From: a virus
Reading direction: 5' to 3' (one strand)
Length of the DNA stretch: 56,730 nt
IMG/VR virus record: IMGVR_UViG_3300025121_000062
Span: 1-56,730 of that record
In this document: piece after piece, positions 42,204 to 50,469 of the stretch
How positions within the stretch are numbered: position 1 is the stretch's first letter
Layout: every line of letters starts with the position of its first letter
Translations under genes and position numbers: made by a program
The notes under the pieces: model-generated
Databases searched by the model: none
The model's input: only the letters and a program-made list of their open reading frames with translations
What the model was told of the DNA's origin: nothing

Positions 42204-43016
42204 TTACGCCGCAGGAATGGTGAAGCTGAAGGTGCTCAGGGTCTGCAACGCAGCGGAGGTGATCGAGGTGCTCGACATGTTGATGTTGGCGCCACTGGTC
42301 GCGATGTTTCCGTCCATTCTGAGATACACCGCGCTGGAGTCCAGTGCGCCGGCGTCAGCCACGCTACCCTTCATCCTGAACCAACCGGCCGTGCCGGTGT
42401 TCCCCGCGGTGCCCGACCAGGTTTGCGTCACGTCCTTGGTGATGACGCCGGCCGCCGCGTTGTAGTCCATCTTCAGGCCATTCACCGCAGTCACGCCAGC
42501 CGCGCTGCCGCCCGTACCCGAGCCGAACGTGGTGCTGGTGACCGTGGCGATCATGTTGCCGGCCACGCCGACAGCGATGGCGTCGGAGTTCATGGTGTCG
42601 CCGATGCCGGGGAGCGCAGTCAGTGTGATCACCGCGCCGGATGAGGTCGCGCGCACCAGCTTGTTGGCCGGGTTGCGGTTGATCTTGAGCGCGACATCGG
42701 CGGCGGTCTGGGTCAGCGAGGTATTCCATGCAGTCGTGCTGCCGGCGATCTCATTCCCATTCAGGGTGAAGGTAGTGACATCATCGCCCGTGGTGGCGCC
42801 GACGGACAGCGTGACGACGCCGGTGGCGCGCGTCTCGGCAGTGCGGGTGCCAGCGCTGGAGGTCAGCGTGCAGAGTAGAGTGCCCGTCACTGCGAGGTCC
42901 GGCGTTGCCGGCTGCGTGCCGGTGTATATCTCGATAGCACCGTTATCGAAAACATCCTTCCACGAACCTTCGGCGGCGATGAAGTTCTGTACTGCGGGAG
43001 AGAAGCGGAGGGCCAT
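42204..43016 (-). CDS. Structural protein (tail/decoration type), 270 aa
   Basis: N terminus ALRFSPAVQNFIA, then GAIEIYTGTQPATPDLAVTGTLLCTLT, matches a family of small phage head-tail or tail proteins encoded after the capsid and neck genes. Mostly beta sequence. RBS AGGAG lies seven bases before ATG 43016; a TACAAT box lies at 43057-43062. Confidence 0.72.
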   Translation of the reverse strand: MALRFSPAVQNFIAAEGSWKDVFDNGAIEIYTGTQPATPDLAVTGTLLCTLTSSAGTRTAETRATGVVTLSVGATTGDDVTTFTLNGNEIAGSTTAWNTSLTQTAADVALKINRNPANKLVRATSSGAVITLTALPGIGDTMNSDAIAVGVAGNMIATVTSTTFGSGTGGSAAGVTAVNGLKMDYNAAAGVITKDVTQTWSGTAGNTGTAGWFRMKGSVADAGALDSSAVYLRMDGNIATSGANINMSSTSITSAALQTLSTFSFTIPAA

Positions 43017-43056
43017 GATTTTTACTCCTGTTAAATGTGTTTGGGGGTACTAACTT

Positions 43057-43068
43057 ATTGTATCATGA
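43057..43068 (-). promoter_or_regulatory. Candidate promoter box TGATACAATA
   Basis: Minus strand CATGATACAATAAG with TACAAT at 43062-43057, directly at the stop of the 415-residue gene. TG-A-TACAAT is an extended -10. The gap continues with an AT-rich leader and AGGAG before the next gene. Confidence 0.5.
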
Positions 43069-44310
43069 TGCAATGTTGCCCGCAGTCTCAGCCCCCTGCA
43101 TCGTGACGAGGAACTGAGTGGTGCCGCGATGACGCCGGGTGATACCTGCGCCCTGGGCCTGCACTGGGTAGGCAAACCGCGCTTCCGTCGCATTGATCAG
43201 CCGACCGCCGGGCATTCCGACACACAGGCCATGCTTCGACGCGAACAACGCAGCCATCTCGCCGCTGGACTGCCCGTCACCGAGCACGCCCGCATCAGCG
43301 AACCAGAGCGTTCCGGGGATCACCCCGTAGTCGGCTGCAGGCTTGAAATCCCACATCTCGGGGGTGTCGCCTGCGATCCAGCCGATCTGGTCGTCCAGCC
43401 CGACCCACACGCCGCCCTTCACCGGCGCGACCATGGTGATGCGGCCGGTGAAGGGTACGGCCTGGCGATAGTCGAACAGTTCGGGCGCGTAGGGCTCACT
43501 GGGGTACAGGCGTGCGCCGTTGGCCACCAGCAGGTAGCCGTTCTGGTAGGCGATGTGGTCGCCGGCGGGTGGCGGCTGGAGGAACTGGGTGAGCATCGGC
43601 GACGCGCCCATTCGCGGTTCGCGAATAGCGAATGTCGTGTCGGCGTTCGGGATCACGCCTGCCTGGTACAGCGTCTCGCCGCCGACCGAGGTGACGTAGA
43701 TAGCCTTGTGAGTTACGGTTGCGTCAGTCGATACGGAAACCGCTGACAGATCAATGCCGCCGGCGGCGCTGAGGGTGAGGGTGCCCGCGAGGCTGGCGCC
43801 ACTCTCCTGCCCGTCCGAACGCAGGTATGTGACAGCATATTGGTAGATGCCTGCCATCAACTCGCCAGAGCCAGCAGTGGCTACAGGCTGGTCAGGTACC
43901 TCAATACCCCATGAACGGTTCGCGCTGTTCTGGACGACGCCCTTCTGCGCTCCGTTCGACCAGAACACACGCTCGCCGACGGCGGTATAACTGACCGGGC
44001 GTTCCGCCGTGAGCCCGGTGAGCAGCGTCTTGGTTGTATAGTCAGGGTTGACCAATTTGAGCGAGTTCGAACCAACACCGAGGCAAACTGCGCCTGATGC
44101 CCATAGGCAGCGATCGATGGCGGTGGTGAGCGCTGGGGAAAATCCTTTGCGTCGGCTGACTGACAGATCATCTAACACGTCGACGTTCAGGGCGGCAACG
44201 AGATCCTCACGGCTGAAAGACGCCGCATCAACGTTGTTGCGTAGACCGAGGAACGAACTGAACTCGACCAGCCCCTCCCGCTCGTCGGTCTTATCGGCGT
44301 ACTCCGCCAT
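43063..44310 (-). CDS. Tail-tube or head-stabilisation type protein, 415 aa
   Basis: Begins with a charged segment and LGLRNNVDAASFSREDLVAALNVDVLDDLSVSRRKG (given here as a pattern), then many beta-strand repeats with Gly and Trp residues, resembling beta-propeller podophage neck and tail proteins. Located between the adaptor gene and later tail genes, so a role as tail-hub or tail tubular-B-like protein is inferred. It abuts its upstream neighbour with a one-base overlap. Confidence 0.68.
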   Translation of the reverse strand: MAEYADKTDEREGLVEFSSFLGLRNNVDAASFSREDLVAALNVDVLDDLSVSRRKGFSPALTTAIDRCLWASGAVCLGVGSNSLKLVNPDYTTKTLLTGLTAERPVSYTAVGERVFWSNGAQKGVVQNSANRSWGIEVPDQPVATAGSGELMAGIYQYAVTYLRSDGQESGASLAGTLTLSAAGGIDLSAVSVSTDATVTHKAIYVTSVGGETLYQAGVIPNADTTFAIREPRMGASPMLTQFLQPPPAGDHIAYQNGYLLVANGARLYPSEPYAPELFDYRQAVPFTGRITMVAPVKGGVWVGLDDQIGWIAGDTPEMWDFKPAADYGVIPGTLWFADAGVLGDGQSSGEMAALFASKHGLCVGMPGGRLINATEARFAYPVQAQGAGITRRHRGTTQFLVTMQGAETAGNIAS

Positions 44311-45080
44311 TACCGCAGTACCGCGGTGGTGCTGGCGAAGTTCCAGCGGTAGGTACTGGCTTCAGCCCGCTGGCGTTCCTGCCTGGCTTCCCTCACAACC
44401 TGGTCGAACTCGGCCAACAGCCGCCGGCCCTCTACTTTCTGGTCGGCATCAACATTGGGCAGTACGAGCGCGCGACCAGCGGCGTAGTGGCAGAGAGCCA
44501 TGTGGAATTCGGTGGGAACTTCCGGCTCGGCGCTCACGTCGTCGAGGGTGAGTTCGTTGATCGGCAGCCGCGCGATCTTCATGACCACCTTGAGACCATT
44601 CTGATCGACGGTCGGCGGCGGGAATACGCGGAGGGTGCGTGATGCAGCGTCAGAGGCAAACGCGAGCGGGGCGCCGGAGAGTGTGGCAGATCCGCCGGCC
44701 AGACTCGCGGCTGACCCAAGTTCGACAGCGTTGAAGGTATCCGCTGGGTACGGGGTTACAACGCTCGTGTCACGGAGGTTGATGTCCTCCGAGCGGCCGA
44801 GCGGCGCAGACTGCGTGGTTGGCGTTCCATCAAAGACGCGGAGCACCGACTTGTGCAGCGGGTAGACAGAGACGCCGGTGCGCAGCGTGATGCTGCCGGC
44901 TGGCACCGTGCCGTATTCGATGATGGCCCACGACCTGCGGCAGAGGATCCTGGCGGCCTCGTTGAACTGTCGGACGAGGTAGTCATCCGACCACAAATCG
45001 TCGTTCTCACCGTCGACCAAATCGGTACGGTCGTCGAGGAATTCGCTGGCCGTATAAACCAGCATTTCATCGAGCGTCAT
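44310..45080 (-). CDS. Head-tail adaptor-like protein, 256 aa
   Basis: N terminus MTLDEMLVYTASEFLDD and FNEAARILCRRS, then PPPTVDQNGLKVVMKIARLP and FHMALCHYAAGRAL, is the pattern of podophage adaptor (DUF6682-like) proteins encoded near the tail tube and capsid genes. It should attach the neck beneath the portal. Its C-terminal helix is charged (REARQERQRAEAS). One-base overlap with the following gene. Confidence 0.75.
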   Translation of the reverse strand: MTLDEMLVYTASEFLDDRTDLVDGENDDLWSDDYLVRQFNEAARILCRRSWAIIEYGTVPAGSITLRTGVSVYPLHKSVLRVFDGTPTTQSAPLGRSEDINLRDTSVVTPYPADTFNAVELGSAASLAGGSATLSGAPLAFASDAASRTLRVFPPPTVDQNGLKVVMKIARLPINELTLDDVSAEPEVPTEFHMALCHYAAGRALVLPNVDADQKVEGRRLLAEFDQVVREARQERQRAEASTYRWNFASTTAVLR

Positions 45081-45103
45081 GCCGTTCCCCTAGCCCCGAC
45101 GGC

Positions 45104-45646
45104 TTACGCCGCCAGAGCGGTCTCGCGTTGTGCCTTGTCCTTCTGCTGGACTTGGAACGCCCTGTACTCGTCGGGCGTGGCCTTACCCTTGAAGGAATAT
45201 GGGAACCGGTGGGCAGGGCGAATCTCGACGCCAGAAAGGTTCCCGCGAGCGTCGAATGCGGGGGTCGTGGTGTCTTCGATGCAGAGGTCGAGGCAGTCAG
45301 CCACGAAGGCGTGCGGCAGGATCACATCGACGCCGCGCGGCACCTTGATGACCAGGCCGTTGAGCGAGAGCGGGACGTAGTTCAGATCCTGCTTGGCGCC
45401 GCCGCGGAAGATGTTTATCCGGTCGTAGTCGGCCGGCAGGGCGCTGGTGTCAGCAGGGAGATCGACCTCGGGGTTCAGGATGCCAGCCTGACGCTTATCG
45501 CGCGCGTCAGCGAGCAGCTTGGCGTAAACGGCGTCCTCGTCGAATTCCTGCGCGGCTTGCAGTTCAGCTTTGGCGCGGAGGCGGGCGACGCGCTCGGCGT
45601 CGGTCTCTTCAACTGCGGCGGTGGCAAATGCGTCGTTCTGGTTCAT
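45104..45646 (-). CDS. Hypothetical capsid-region protein, 180 aa
   Basis: N terminus NQNDAFATAAVEETDAERV is partly like the FDxAFAE motif of the scaffold; the middle (YVPLSLNGLVIKVPRGVDVIL) resembles small structural proteins of podophages. RBS AGGAG precedes ATG 45646. Location between adaptor and capsid genes suggests a virion or assembly role. Confidence 0.7.
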   Translation of the reverse strand: MNQNDAFATAAVEETDAERVARLRAKAELQAAQEFDEDAVYAKLLADARDKRQAGILNPEVDLPADTSALPADYDRINIFRGGAKQDLNYVPLSLNGLVIKVPRGVDVILPHAFVADCLDLCIEDTTTPAFDARGNLSGVEIRPAHRFPYSFKGKATPDEYRAFQVQQKDKAQRETALAA

Positions 45647-45684
45647 GGTTCAATCTCCTGTTTTTAGGTGTGTGGAGTCGGGCG

Positions 45685-45954
45685 TTACTTCATTTTCGCA
45701 GCCTCCGCAAACGCCTCGTCGAAGGTCGTCTGTGGGAGATTCTTGAGGGCGGGTTTGACTAGGGCGAGAACCTCCTCGACGGTCTTGGCCGCGTATGCCT
45801 TCATGAAGTCACCCATGTACGGAGAACAGCACCCCATACTGGATGACTTCTTGTCCTTCTTGGCCGCCGCATCGGCCTTGTTGTATGCCTCGATGTCCGG
45901 GATTTCGACTTGGTAGCCGTTCTCCAGGACTTCGATCTCAATGCGGAACTTCAT
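45685..45954 (-). CDS. Small capsid-region protein, 89 aa, with FDEAFAEAA tail
   Basis: Start at 45954 (MKFRIEIEVLE); the ORF to 45981 has no better site. It contains a lysine/serine-rich segment, an unusual MGCCSPYMG with two adjacent cysteines, and ends TFDEAFAEAAKMK, matching the C terminus of the scaffold protein. It may interact with the same capsid partner. The upstream gene ends nine bases away. Confidence 0.68.
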   Translation of the reverse strand: MKFRIEIEVLENGYQVEIPDIEAYNKADAAAKKDKKSSSMGCCSPYMGDFMKAYAAKTVEEVLALVKPALKNLPQTTFDEAFAEAAKMK

Positions 45955-45962
45955 GGACACAA

Positions 45963-46391
45963 TCAGCCCTCGGCGACCCATGCGAGCGTGTCGTTGTCGC
46001 CGGTGATGCCGGAGAACGTGAAAGTCACGACGCCGCTCGGGCTGGTATCTGCCGATCCGCCGGCCTGGCTTACCGACCCGCCGGCGCGGGTGGCCGGAGT
46101 GATGGTAAGCGCGTCGCCAGTCTCCAGCGTCGCGGTGCCGTCAGCGATCGTCTTGATGTAGTCGCCCTGGTTCATGCCGTCGTACCACTCGCACGCGATA
46201 CGGTCGGTCACGTTGACGAGCTTGAAGTACGTCGGGAGGAACCCTAGCGTGATGGTCAGGACGCCGGCGGCGACCGTCGCGTTGGTCGTGGTGGAAACGT
46301 CGGAGGCAGCCGTGTAGGTACCGCTGACGGAGCCTTGCGCGCGCTGGACAGGGCCACAGTTGCGCTTGTAGGTGCTGGTGGGTGCAGTCAT
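45963..46391 (-). CDS. Head-decoration-type protein, 142 aa
   Basis: Thr/Val/Gly-rich beta protein beginning TAPTSTYKRNCGPVQR; many alternating hydrophobic residues and no charged clusters, like phage head-fibre or capsid-decoration proteins. It follows the capsid gene after a UUCG hairpin and has RBS AAGGAG in front of ATG 46391. Role inferred from context. Confidence 0.7.
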   Translation of the reverse strand: MTAPTSTYKRNCGPVQRAQGSVSGTYTAASDVSTTTNATVAAGVLTITLGFLPTYFKLVNVTDRIACEWYDGMNQGDYIKTIADGTATLETGDALTITPATRAGGSVSQAGGSADTSPSGVVTFTFSGITGDNDTLAWVAEG

Positions 46392-46420
46392 GGTGAATCT
46401 CCTTGAAGTGGGGTTAGAGC

Positions 46421-46438
46421 AGAGGGCCGAAGCCCCCT
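46421..46438 (-). terminator. UUCG-loop hairpin after the capsid gene (attenuator or mRNA-stabilising)
   Basis: On the minus strand AGGGGGC-TTCG-GCCCTCT forms a seven-pair stem with one G-T pair and a UUCG tetraloop. No T-run follows, so it is unlikely to be a full terminator; it could stabilise the capsid mRNA 3' end or lower readthrough into the downstream genes. Confidence 0.5.
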
Positions 46439-46448
46439 ACCGTGTCGA

Positions 46449-47450
46449 TTACAGCGTGACTGCGACCATCAGCCTGTATAACCAAAGGTCATTCAATATG
46501 AGACTGGTCTGCGCTGCCTTCCAGCCGAGCGTGCCGCGCTGGTTCAGCGGGTCGCCGGTACCGGACGAGCCGGGGTTGTGGGCGATCAGCGACATGGCGT
46601 TCGAGCCCTTCAGCGGCACGATGCCATAGGCGTCCTTGCTGATGTAGATGACCGGATACACGTCGGCGTAGCCGCCGGTGTTCCGCATCGTGGTCGAGGC
46701 GCCGCCATACACGCCGGTCGCGCCCAGGTACGGCGTGAAGAGAACGCTACGGCAGTAGCGCACGTCTTCGACAGCACCGACTTCGCCGGGGAACAGCGTG
46801 GTCTGGCCCGCATACTGCTTGGCCTCGATGAAGCCCTGCATGTTGCGGATGTCGTTGCTCACGTCGGGGTGATGGATGCCGATGAACCCGCCGGACACTG
46901 GCTCGGTACGGAAGTCCGGGCTGGACGACACGAACTCGGTGATGTAGTGCGCGCGCTGGCGGAGCATGGCAGCCGTCGCGGTGCGCTGCAGGGCCAGGCT
47001 GATCGGGGTGTTGACCGTGGTGATGCCGCCGTTGGCGTAGCCGACCTGCGAGCCAGCCTTGATCTTGTTCCAGCGCAGCGTTTCGATCGTCTCGGCGGCC
47101 TGCTGAACGCACAGGGAGCCGTACTCCTTGAGGATCGGGTCTTCGTGGGTATCCAGCATGAAACCGGAGTACGGGATGAAGTCGCCGAACTCTTCCAGCG
47201 TCGCGGTGTAGTCGGTGATGGTCGGCTTGGTGCCGGCCGGCGTCACACCTTCAACGAGCGCCGTGGTGGCCAGCGGCAGGGCTTCGTAGCGGCGGAACTT
47301 GGCGACGATGCTCGACTTGGTAGGCAACGGGAAGGTCTGGCCGAACTTCTCCAGAATCATTTCGGCGTCGTGGCGCTTCAGGAGTGGGGCGATCGCGAAG
47401 GCCGCAGTTCGAGGAGACAAATCTCCATAAGTTTGCAGGGGGGTGGTCAT
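46449..47450 (-). CDS. Major capsid protein, N4 gp56 family
   Basis: 333 residues. The N terminus (TYGDLSPRTAAFAIAPLLKR) with FGQTFPLP and the middle (GFIGIHHPDVSNDIRN) fit the N4 gp56-type capsid family with the HK97-like fold. It is the main shell protein. Gene order fits: scaffold and a head protein upstream, decoration protein downstream. There is an HNH endonuclease gene directly upstream of it. RBS AAGGAAA lies just before the start. Confidence 0.85.
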   Translation of the reverse strand: MTTPLQTYGDLSPRTAAFAIAPLLKRHDAEMILEKFGQTFPLPTKSSIVAKFRRYEALPLATTALVEGVTPAGTKPTITDYTATLEEFGDFIPYSGFMLDTHEDPILKEYGSLCVQQAAETIETLRWNKIKAGSQVGYANGGITTVNTPISLALQRTATAAMLRQRAHYITEFVSSSPDFRTEPVSGGFIGIHHPDVSNDIRNMQGFIEAKQYAGQTTLFPGEVGAVEDVRYCRSVLFTPYLGATGVYGGASTTMRNTGGYADVYPVIYISKDAYGIVPLKGSNAMSLIAHNPGSSGTGDPLNQRGTLGWKAAQTSLILNDLWLYRLMVAVTL

Positions 47451-47459
47451 AATATTTCC

Positions 47460-48116
47460 TTATAGGTGGGGGTTGGGGTGATTGCTGTGCATCGATCCAC
47501 CTTTGGGGTCGATTATCTCGGCCGGCATATCTGGCCACACGCGATTGCCTTTTCGCTGATTGTGTATTGCGGGTATGACTTGTAGATTGTGCTCCACGTG
47601 CAGCCCCTGCACAAGCGGGTGCTGGAGCGGGACTATGTGATCGACTTGCCACTCGTCGGACCTGCCTGTTTTCTGCTGCGTGCGCAGCCGGGCGAGGTCA
47701 TATGCCTCCTCGATGAAGAACTGGTTCGCCCACGCGGGCGTGGCGTTCATCTTCCCTGCTTGACGCTTGCGGGTATGCGCGAGTGTCTTGGCTGGGTTGC
47801 GGGCCTTATATGCAGCCTTTGCTTTCCGAACATGCTCTGGGTGCGTCCGTGCGTACTCTGCCATCTTCTTCAGAGCAGCGGGCTTGTCCTTCTCGTACAC
47901 GCGCTTCGCAGAGGCGTTGCTTGCTGCCTTTCGTTCTGGCTGCTGGTATCGCGTAGTATCGTACTCGCGAAGTCGCTCGCCGTTTTCCACTCGATACTGC
48001 GCGTCCCTGACCTTCCTGCACTCCTTGCAGTGTGGGTACAGCCCGTCAGCAGCGTCCGCCTTTCGGTGGAACGCCGCCTCGATCTTCTCCAATTTGCAAG
48101 TAGTGCAGGTCTTCAT
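47460..48116 (-). CDS. HNH endonuclease between head genes
   Basis: 218 residues from ATG 48116, one base after the upstream stop. N-terminal zinc ribbon CTTCK ... CKEC, a long charged helical linker, and the nuclease core WQVDHIVPL with HNLQVIPAIHNQRKG, which supplies H, N and H; the metal-binding set looks complete. Typical free-standing phage HNH gene, which often lies next to capsid or terminase genes and homes into uninterrupted relatives. AT-richer codon use than its neighbours is not obvious by eye. Confidence 0.85.
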   Translation of the reverse strand: MKTCTTCKLEKIEAAFHRKADAADGLYPHCKECRKVRDAQYRVENGERLREYDTTRYQQPERKAASNASAKRVYEKDKPAALKKMAEYARTHPEHVRKAKAAYKARNPAKTLAHTRKRQAGKMNATPAWANQFFIEEAYDLARLRTQQKTGRSDEWQVDHIVPLQHPLVQGLHVEHNLQVIPAIHNQRKGNRVWPDMPAEIIDPKGGSMHSNHPNPHL

Positions 48117-48117
48117 G

Positions 48118-49230
48118 TTACGTCGTGGTGTAGTAACCGACAACAACGACATCCAGGCCGCTCGACGTTGCGTAAGGCGTGCCGCCTGTGCAGGTCACGA
48201 GCAGCCCCTTGTTGTCAGCGCTGGTCATGCCGCCCGCCGTGATGCCGGTGATAACCGGCGTGCCGGTAACGAGGTTGTGCCACACGCCGTCGGTGAGGTC
48301 GGCGGTGACGTGGCTCAGGAACACGGTCCCTGCCGTTTCCTCGATCACTTCCACAGTGGTCGGACCTGCGACGTTGCCGCCGCCGAGCGTGGCTGCCATC
48401 GAGATGTGCATCACCTGGAACCGCTGGCCGGCGACGGCAGGAACGACATACGATGCGGTTCCTGTATTGATCGCGGCAGCCGTGACAGTCGTGCGATAGA
48501 CAAGGGGGGTTCCGGCGACGGCGGCGTCGAGTTGCGCGGCGGTCGAGCTGACCAGCGTTCCGGCGCCGGCGCCGAGATACAGCGCAGCGGTGTGGAACTC
48601 ATCCAGGTTCTTGTTGGTGCCGAGGATCACAGCCTTGGATGCGGTCGCAACCCCGGCAGACAGCGTGTCCAACATCTCCATTTCAGCTTCGGTCAGAACC
48701 GCGCTGCCGATGCCGATCGAAGTGACTGCGGTCAGCGCCCCGCCGAGGGTCAGCGCACCGCCGGTTCCGAGGATCGCGGCTTTGTCAGCCACCAAGTTCG
48801 TCGAGAGTGCACCATCGAGGTATGCCAGTTCGGCGGTGTCGGCGGTGGCCGCAGTAGCAACAGCCGCATACCAGTGCCCGTTGGCGTCACAGTAAAATCC
48901 TGCGCTGGAGCCGCCCGGCATGGTGAGTGACGCGCCGGCGGTGATCGCGTTGATCTGATCAGCGGCGAGTTCAGGGAATACGATAAGCGCCTGTGTCGCG
49001 CTAGTGTTGACGACCTCGACCTTGGCGTCGACCTCGGCCTTGGGCAGCCGGACAGCCTTGGTGCCGTTGGCGGCGGTCACAACGTTGCGGCCATTTTTCA
49101 GCACGGCGGCGTCGCTGATCAGCGAGCCCGTGGCGGCGACGGTATCGATCTTCAGGAGATCGAAGAAAAACTTTTTGACAGCGAAATCGGCAATCGACGC
49201 AGCAACCGCAAGTTTGGACAGTATGCTCAT
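48118..49230 (-). CDS. Head protein with Ala/Thr-rich beta repeats, 370 aa
   Basis: N-terminal helix with a hydrophobic face (ILSKLAVAASIADFAVKKFFF), then a long Ala/Thr/Gly-rich region with ELAYLDGALSTN and EMEMLDTLSAGVATASKAVILG, motifs seen in phage head-associated and fibre proteins, and a C-terminal beta domain (QVMHISMAATLGGG). It lies between scaffold and capsid genes, so it is probably a head or head-fibre component. A candidate promoter lies in the gap ahead of it. Confidence 0.68.
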   Translation of the reverse strand: MSILSKLAVAASIADFAVKKFFFDLLKIDTVAATGSLISDAAVLKNGRNVVTAANGTKAVRLPKAEVDAKVEVVNTSATQALIVFPELAADQINAITAGASLTMPGGSSAGFYCDANGHWYAAVATAATADTAELAYLDGALSTNLVADKAAILGTGGALTLGGALTAVTSIGIGSAVLTEAEMEMLDTLSAGVATASKAVILGTNKNLDEFHTAALYLGAGAGTLVSSTAAQLDAAVAGTPLVYRTTVTAAAINTGTASYVVPAVAGQRFQVMHISMAATLGGGNVAGPTTVEVIEETAGTVFLSHVTADLTDGVWHNLVTGTPVITGITAGGMTSADNKGLLVTCTGGTPYATSSGLDVVVVGYYTTT

Positions 49231-49287
49231 GATGGTTCCTTCAAATCAGGTTAGGTTGTGCGTCGACGTATGGCTACCCATAGAATT

Positions 49288-49320
49288 ATTCTGCCATGTT
49301 TCAAGAAGTTGTGCAACTTC
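49288..49320 (-). promoter_or_regulatory. Gap with hairpin and candidate promoter before head gene
   Basis: Between scaffold and head genes there is a perfect inverted repeat GAAGTTG/CAACTTC (49305-49320) with a two-base loop, not followed by a T-run. Within it starts TTGCAC (49316-49311), and 17 bases on CAGAAT (49293-49288), a plausible sigma70-type pair. The stem and the promoter share bases. The evidence is weak. Confidence 0.35.
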
Positions 49321-49322
49321 GT

Positions 49323-50225
49323 TTATTTCGCAGCCGCCGCAGCCTCGGCGAACGCGCCGTCGAAGTCGTTGGGATCCGGAGCCCCCGTCGGCGTAACGGC
49401 GACGCGGCGCGACCCTACCGGGGTCAGGTCATCGGCGCCGGCGGGCGCGGGCTTGAGTGCAGGTGCGGCAGGCGCTGGTGCGGGGGTTGTCATGGGGTTC
49501 GCTTTCTTGTAGTCATTCACCAATGCTATCACGTCCTGTGTCGTGCCCTGGTCATACACCGCCTGCGCGCCGGCCTGGGCATAGGACGGCAGCGTCTTGA
49601 TCCAGTCGGGCACCTTGGTAATCACAACATCGTAGTCGCTGTGCGCGGTATGCAGCGCGGCGGCGTGCTGCTCGACGGCTGACTTTGTGACGGTCTGCTC
49701 GACTGGGACAAGCCTCTGCTCCATGGCAGCCGCGTATTTCCGTACCGCCTCATACACCCGCGCGTTGATGTCACGATCGACCGACTTCAGCCGGGCTTCG
49801 ACCGCCATGGCCTCGCCGGGGAACTCGCGCTTGAACGCCTCCAACGCGGCGGCTTCGTCGGCGGTCGGGGTGTAGGGGGCGATGCTCTGCTCGAACGCCT
49901 CCCTCGCGGCCTTGGCTTCGGGGGTTTCGGCGGGCGCAGGTGCGGGCACTGGCGCAGGTGCGGGCACTGGCGCAGGTGCGGGCACTGGCGCAGGTGCGGG
50001 CGCAGGTGCGGGCGCAGGTGCGGGCGCAGGTGCGGGCACTGGGGCAGGCTCGGGCGCAGGTGCAGGCACTGGCGCAGGTGCGGGCGCAGGTGCGGGCACT
50101 GGGGCAGGTGCGGGCACTGGGGCAGGCTCGGGCGCAGGCGCGGGCACTGGGGCAGGCGCGACATCCAGCGAGGCTACAACCTCGGCGAACGCGGCATCAA
50201 AGCTGTCGTTGTTTTCAGCAGGCAT
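49323..50225 (-). CDS. Scaffolding-type protein with Pro-Ala repeat region, 300 aa
   Basis: N terminus NDSFDAAFAEVV, a long PAPAPVPAP repeat (about residues 21-101), a helical middle (AAREAFEQS onward, DADRDINARVY-like charged helices), and C terminus NDFDGAFAEAAAAAK. Between portal and capsid genes, with this acidic-helical composition, a scaffold is the best call. The motif FDxAFAE occurs at both ends; in scaffolds a terminal helix binds the capsid protein, so these ends are candidates. RBS GGAG precedes ATG 50225. Confidence 0.75.
   Translation of the reverse strand: MPAENNDSFDAAFAEVVASLDVAPAPVPAPAPEPAPVPAPAPVPAPAPAPAPVPAPAPEPAPVPAPAPAPAPAPAPAPAPVPAPAPVPAPAPVPAPAPAETPEAKAAREAFEQSIAPYTPTADEAAALEAFKREFPGEAMAVEARLKSVDRDINARVYEAVRKYAAAMEQRLVPVEQTVTKSAVEQHAAALHTAHSDYDVVITKVPDWIKTLPSYAQAGAQAVYDQGTTQDVIALVNDYKKANPMTTPAPAPAAPALKPAPAGADDLTPVGSRRVAVTPTGAPDPNDFDGAFAEAAAAAK
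49931..50162. repeat. Coding tandem repeat, Pro-Ala region of scaffold gene
   Basis: About 230 bases of short repeats (units of 6-18 bases such as gcaggtgcgggc with variants cactgg), G-rich on the plus strand. It encodes PAPAPVPAP-type repeats in frame, and length variation between relatives is likely. Confidence 0.85.
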
Positions 50226-50235
50226 GTCTATCTCC

Positions 50236-50469
50236 TCAAAGTGGTTGCTTGATTGTCGGGCCGATGTCGATCAACTTGATCATGTTGGCCACGGCGAACG
50301 CTTCGCCTTGCTTGCGGGTCAAGTCGTCACCGACCATCCCGACCCATTCGGTGTTTATTCGGTCGCGCCGTGCGTACAGCCAGTCGCGCATCGCGTGGAT
50401 ACCGGGTTCGTGTCGGCACGCAAATATGTCCAGTTCGGTTTTATGCTGCTCTGCCTTGATGATGCTCAT
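50236..50469 (-). CDS. Hypothetical protein, 77 aa
   Basis: Small protein in a four-base overlap with the portal gene (ATGA) and ten bases before the scaffold. It contains FACRHEPGIHAMRDWLYARRDRINTEW, a charged helical region, and ends with hydrophobic VANMIKLIDIGP. No family recognised. Packing supports it. Confidence 0.68.
   Translation of the reverse strand: MSIIKAEQHKTELDIFACRHEPGIHAMRDWLYARRDRINTEWVGMVGDDLTRKQGEAFAVANMIKLIDIGPTIKQPL

Noticed and set aside
46578-47465. Plus-strand ORF of 295 codons opposite the capsid gene
   Set aside because: It is antisense to the N4 gp56-type capsid gene and has no neighbours on that strand.
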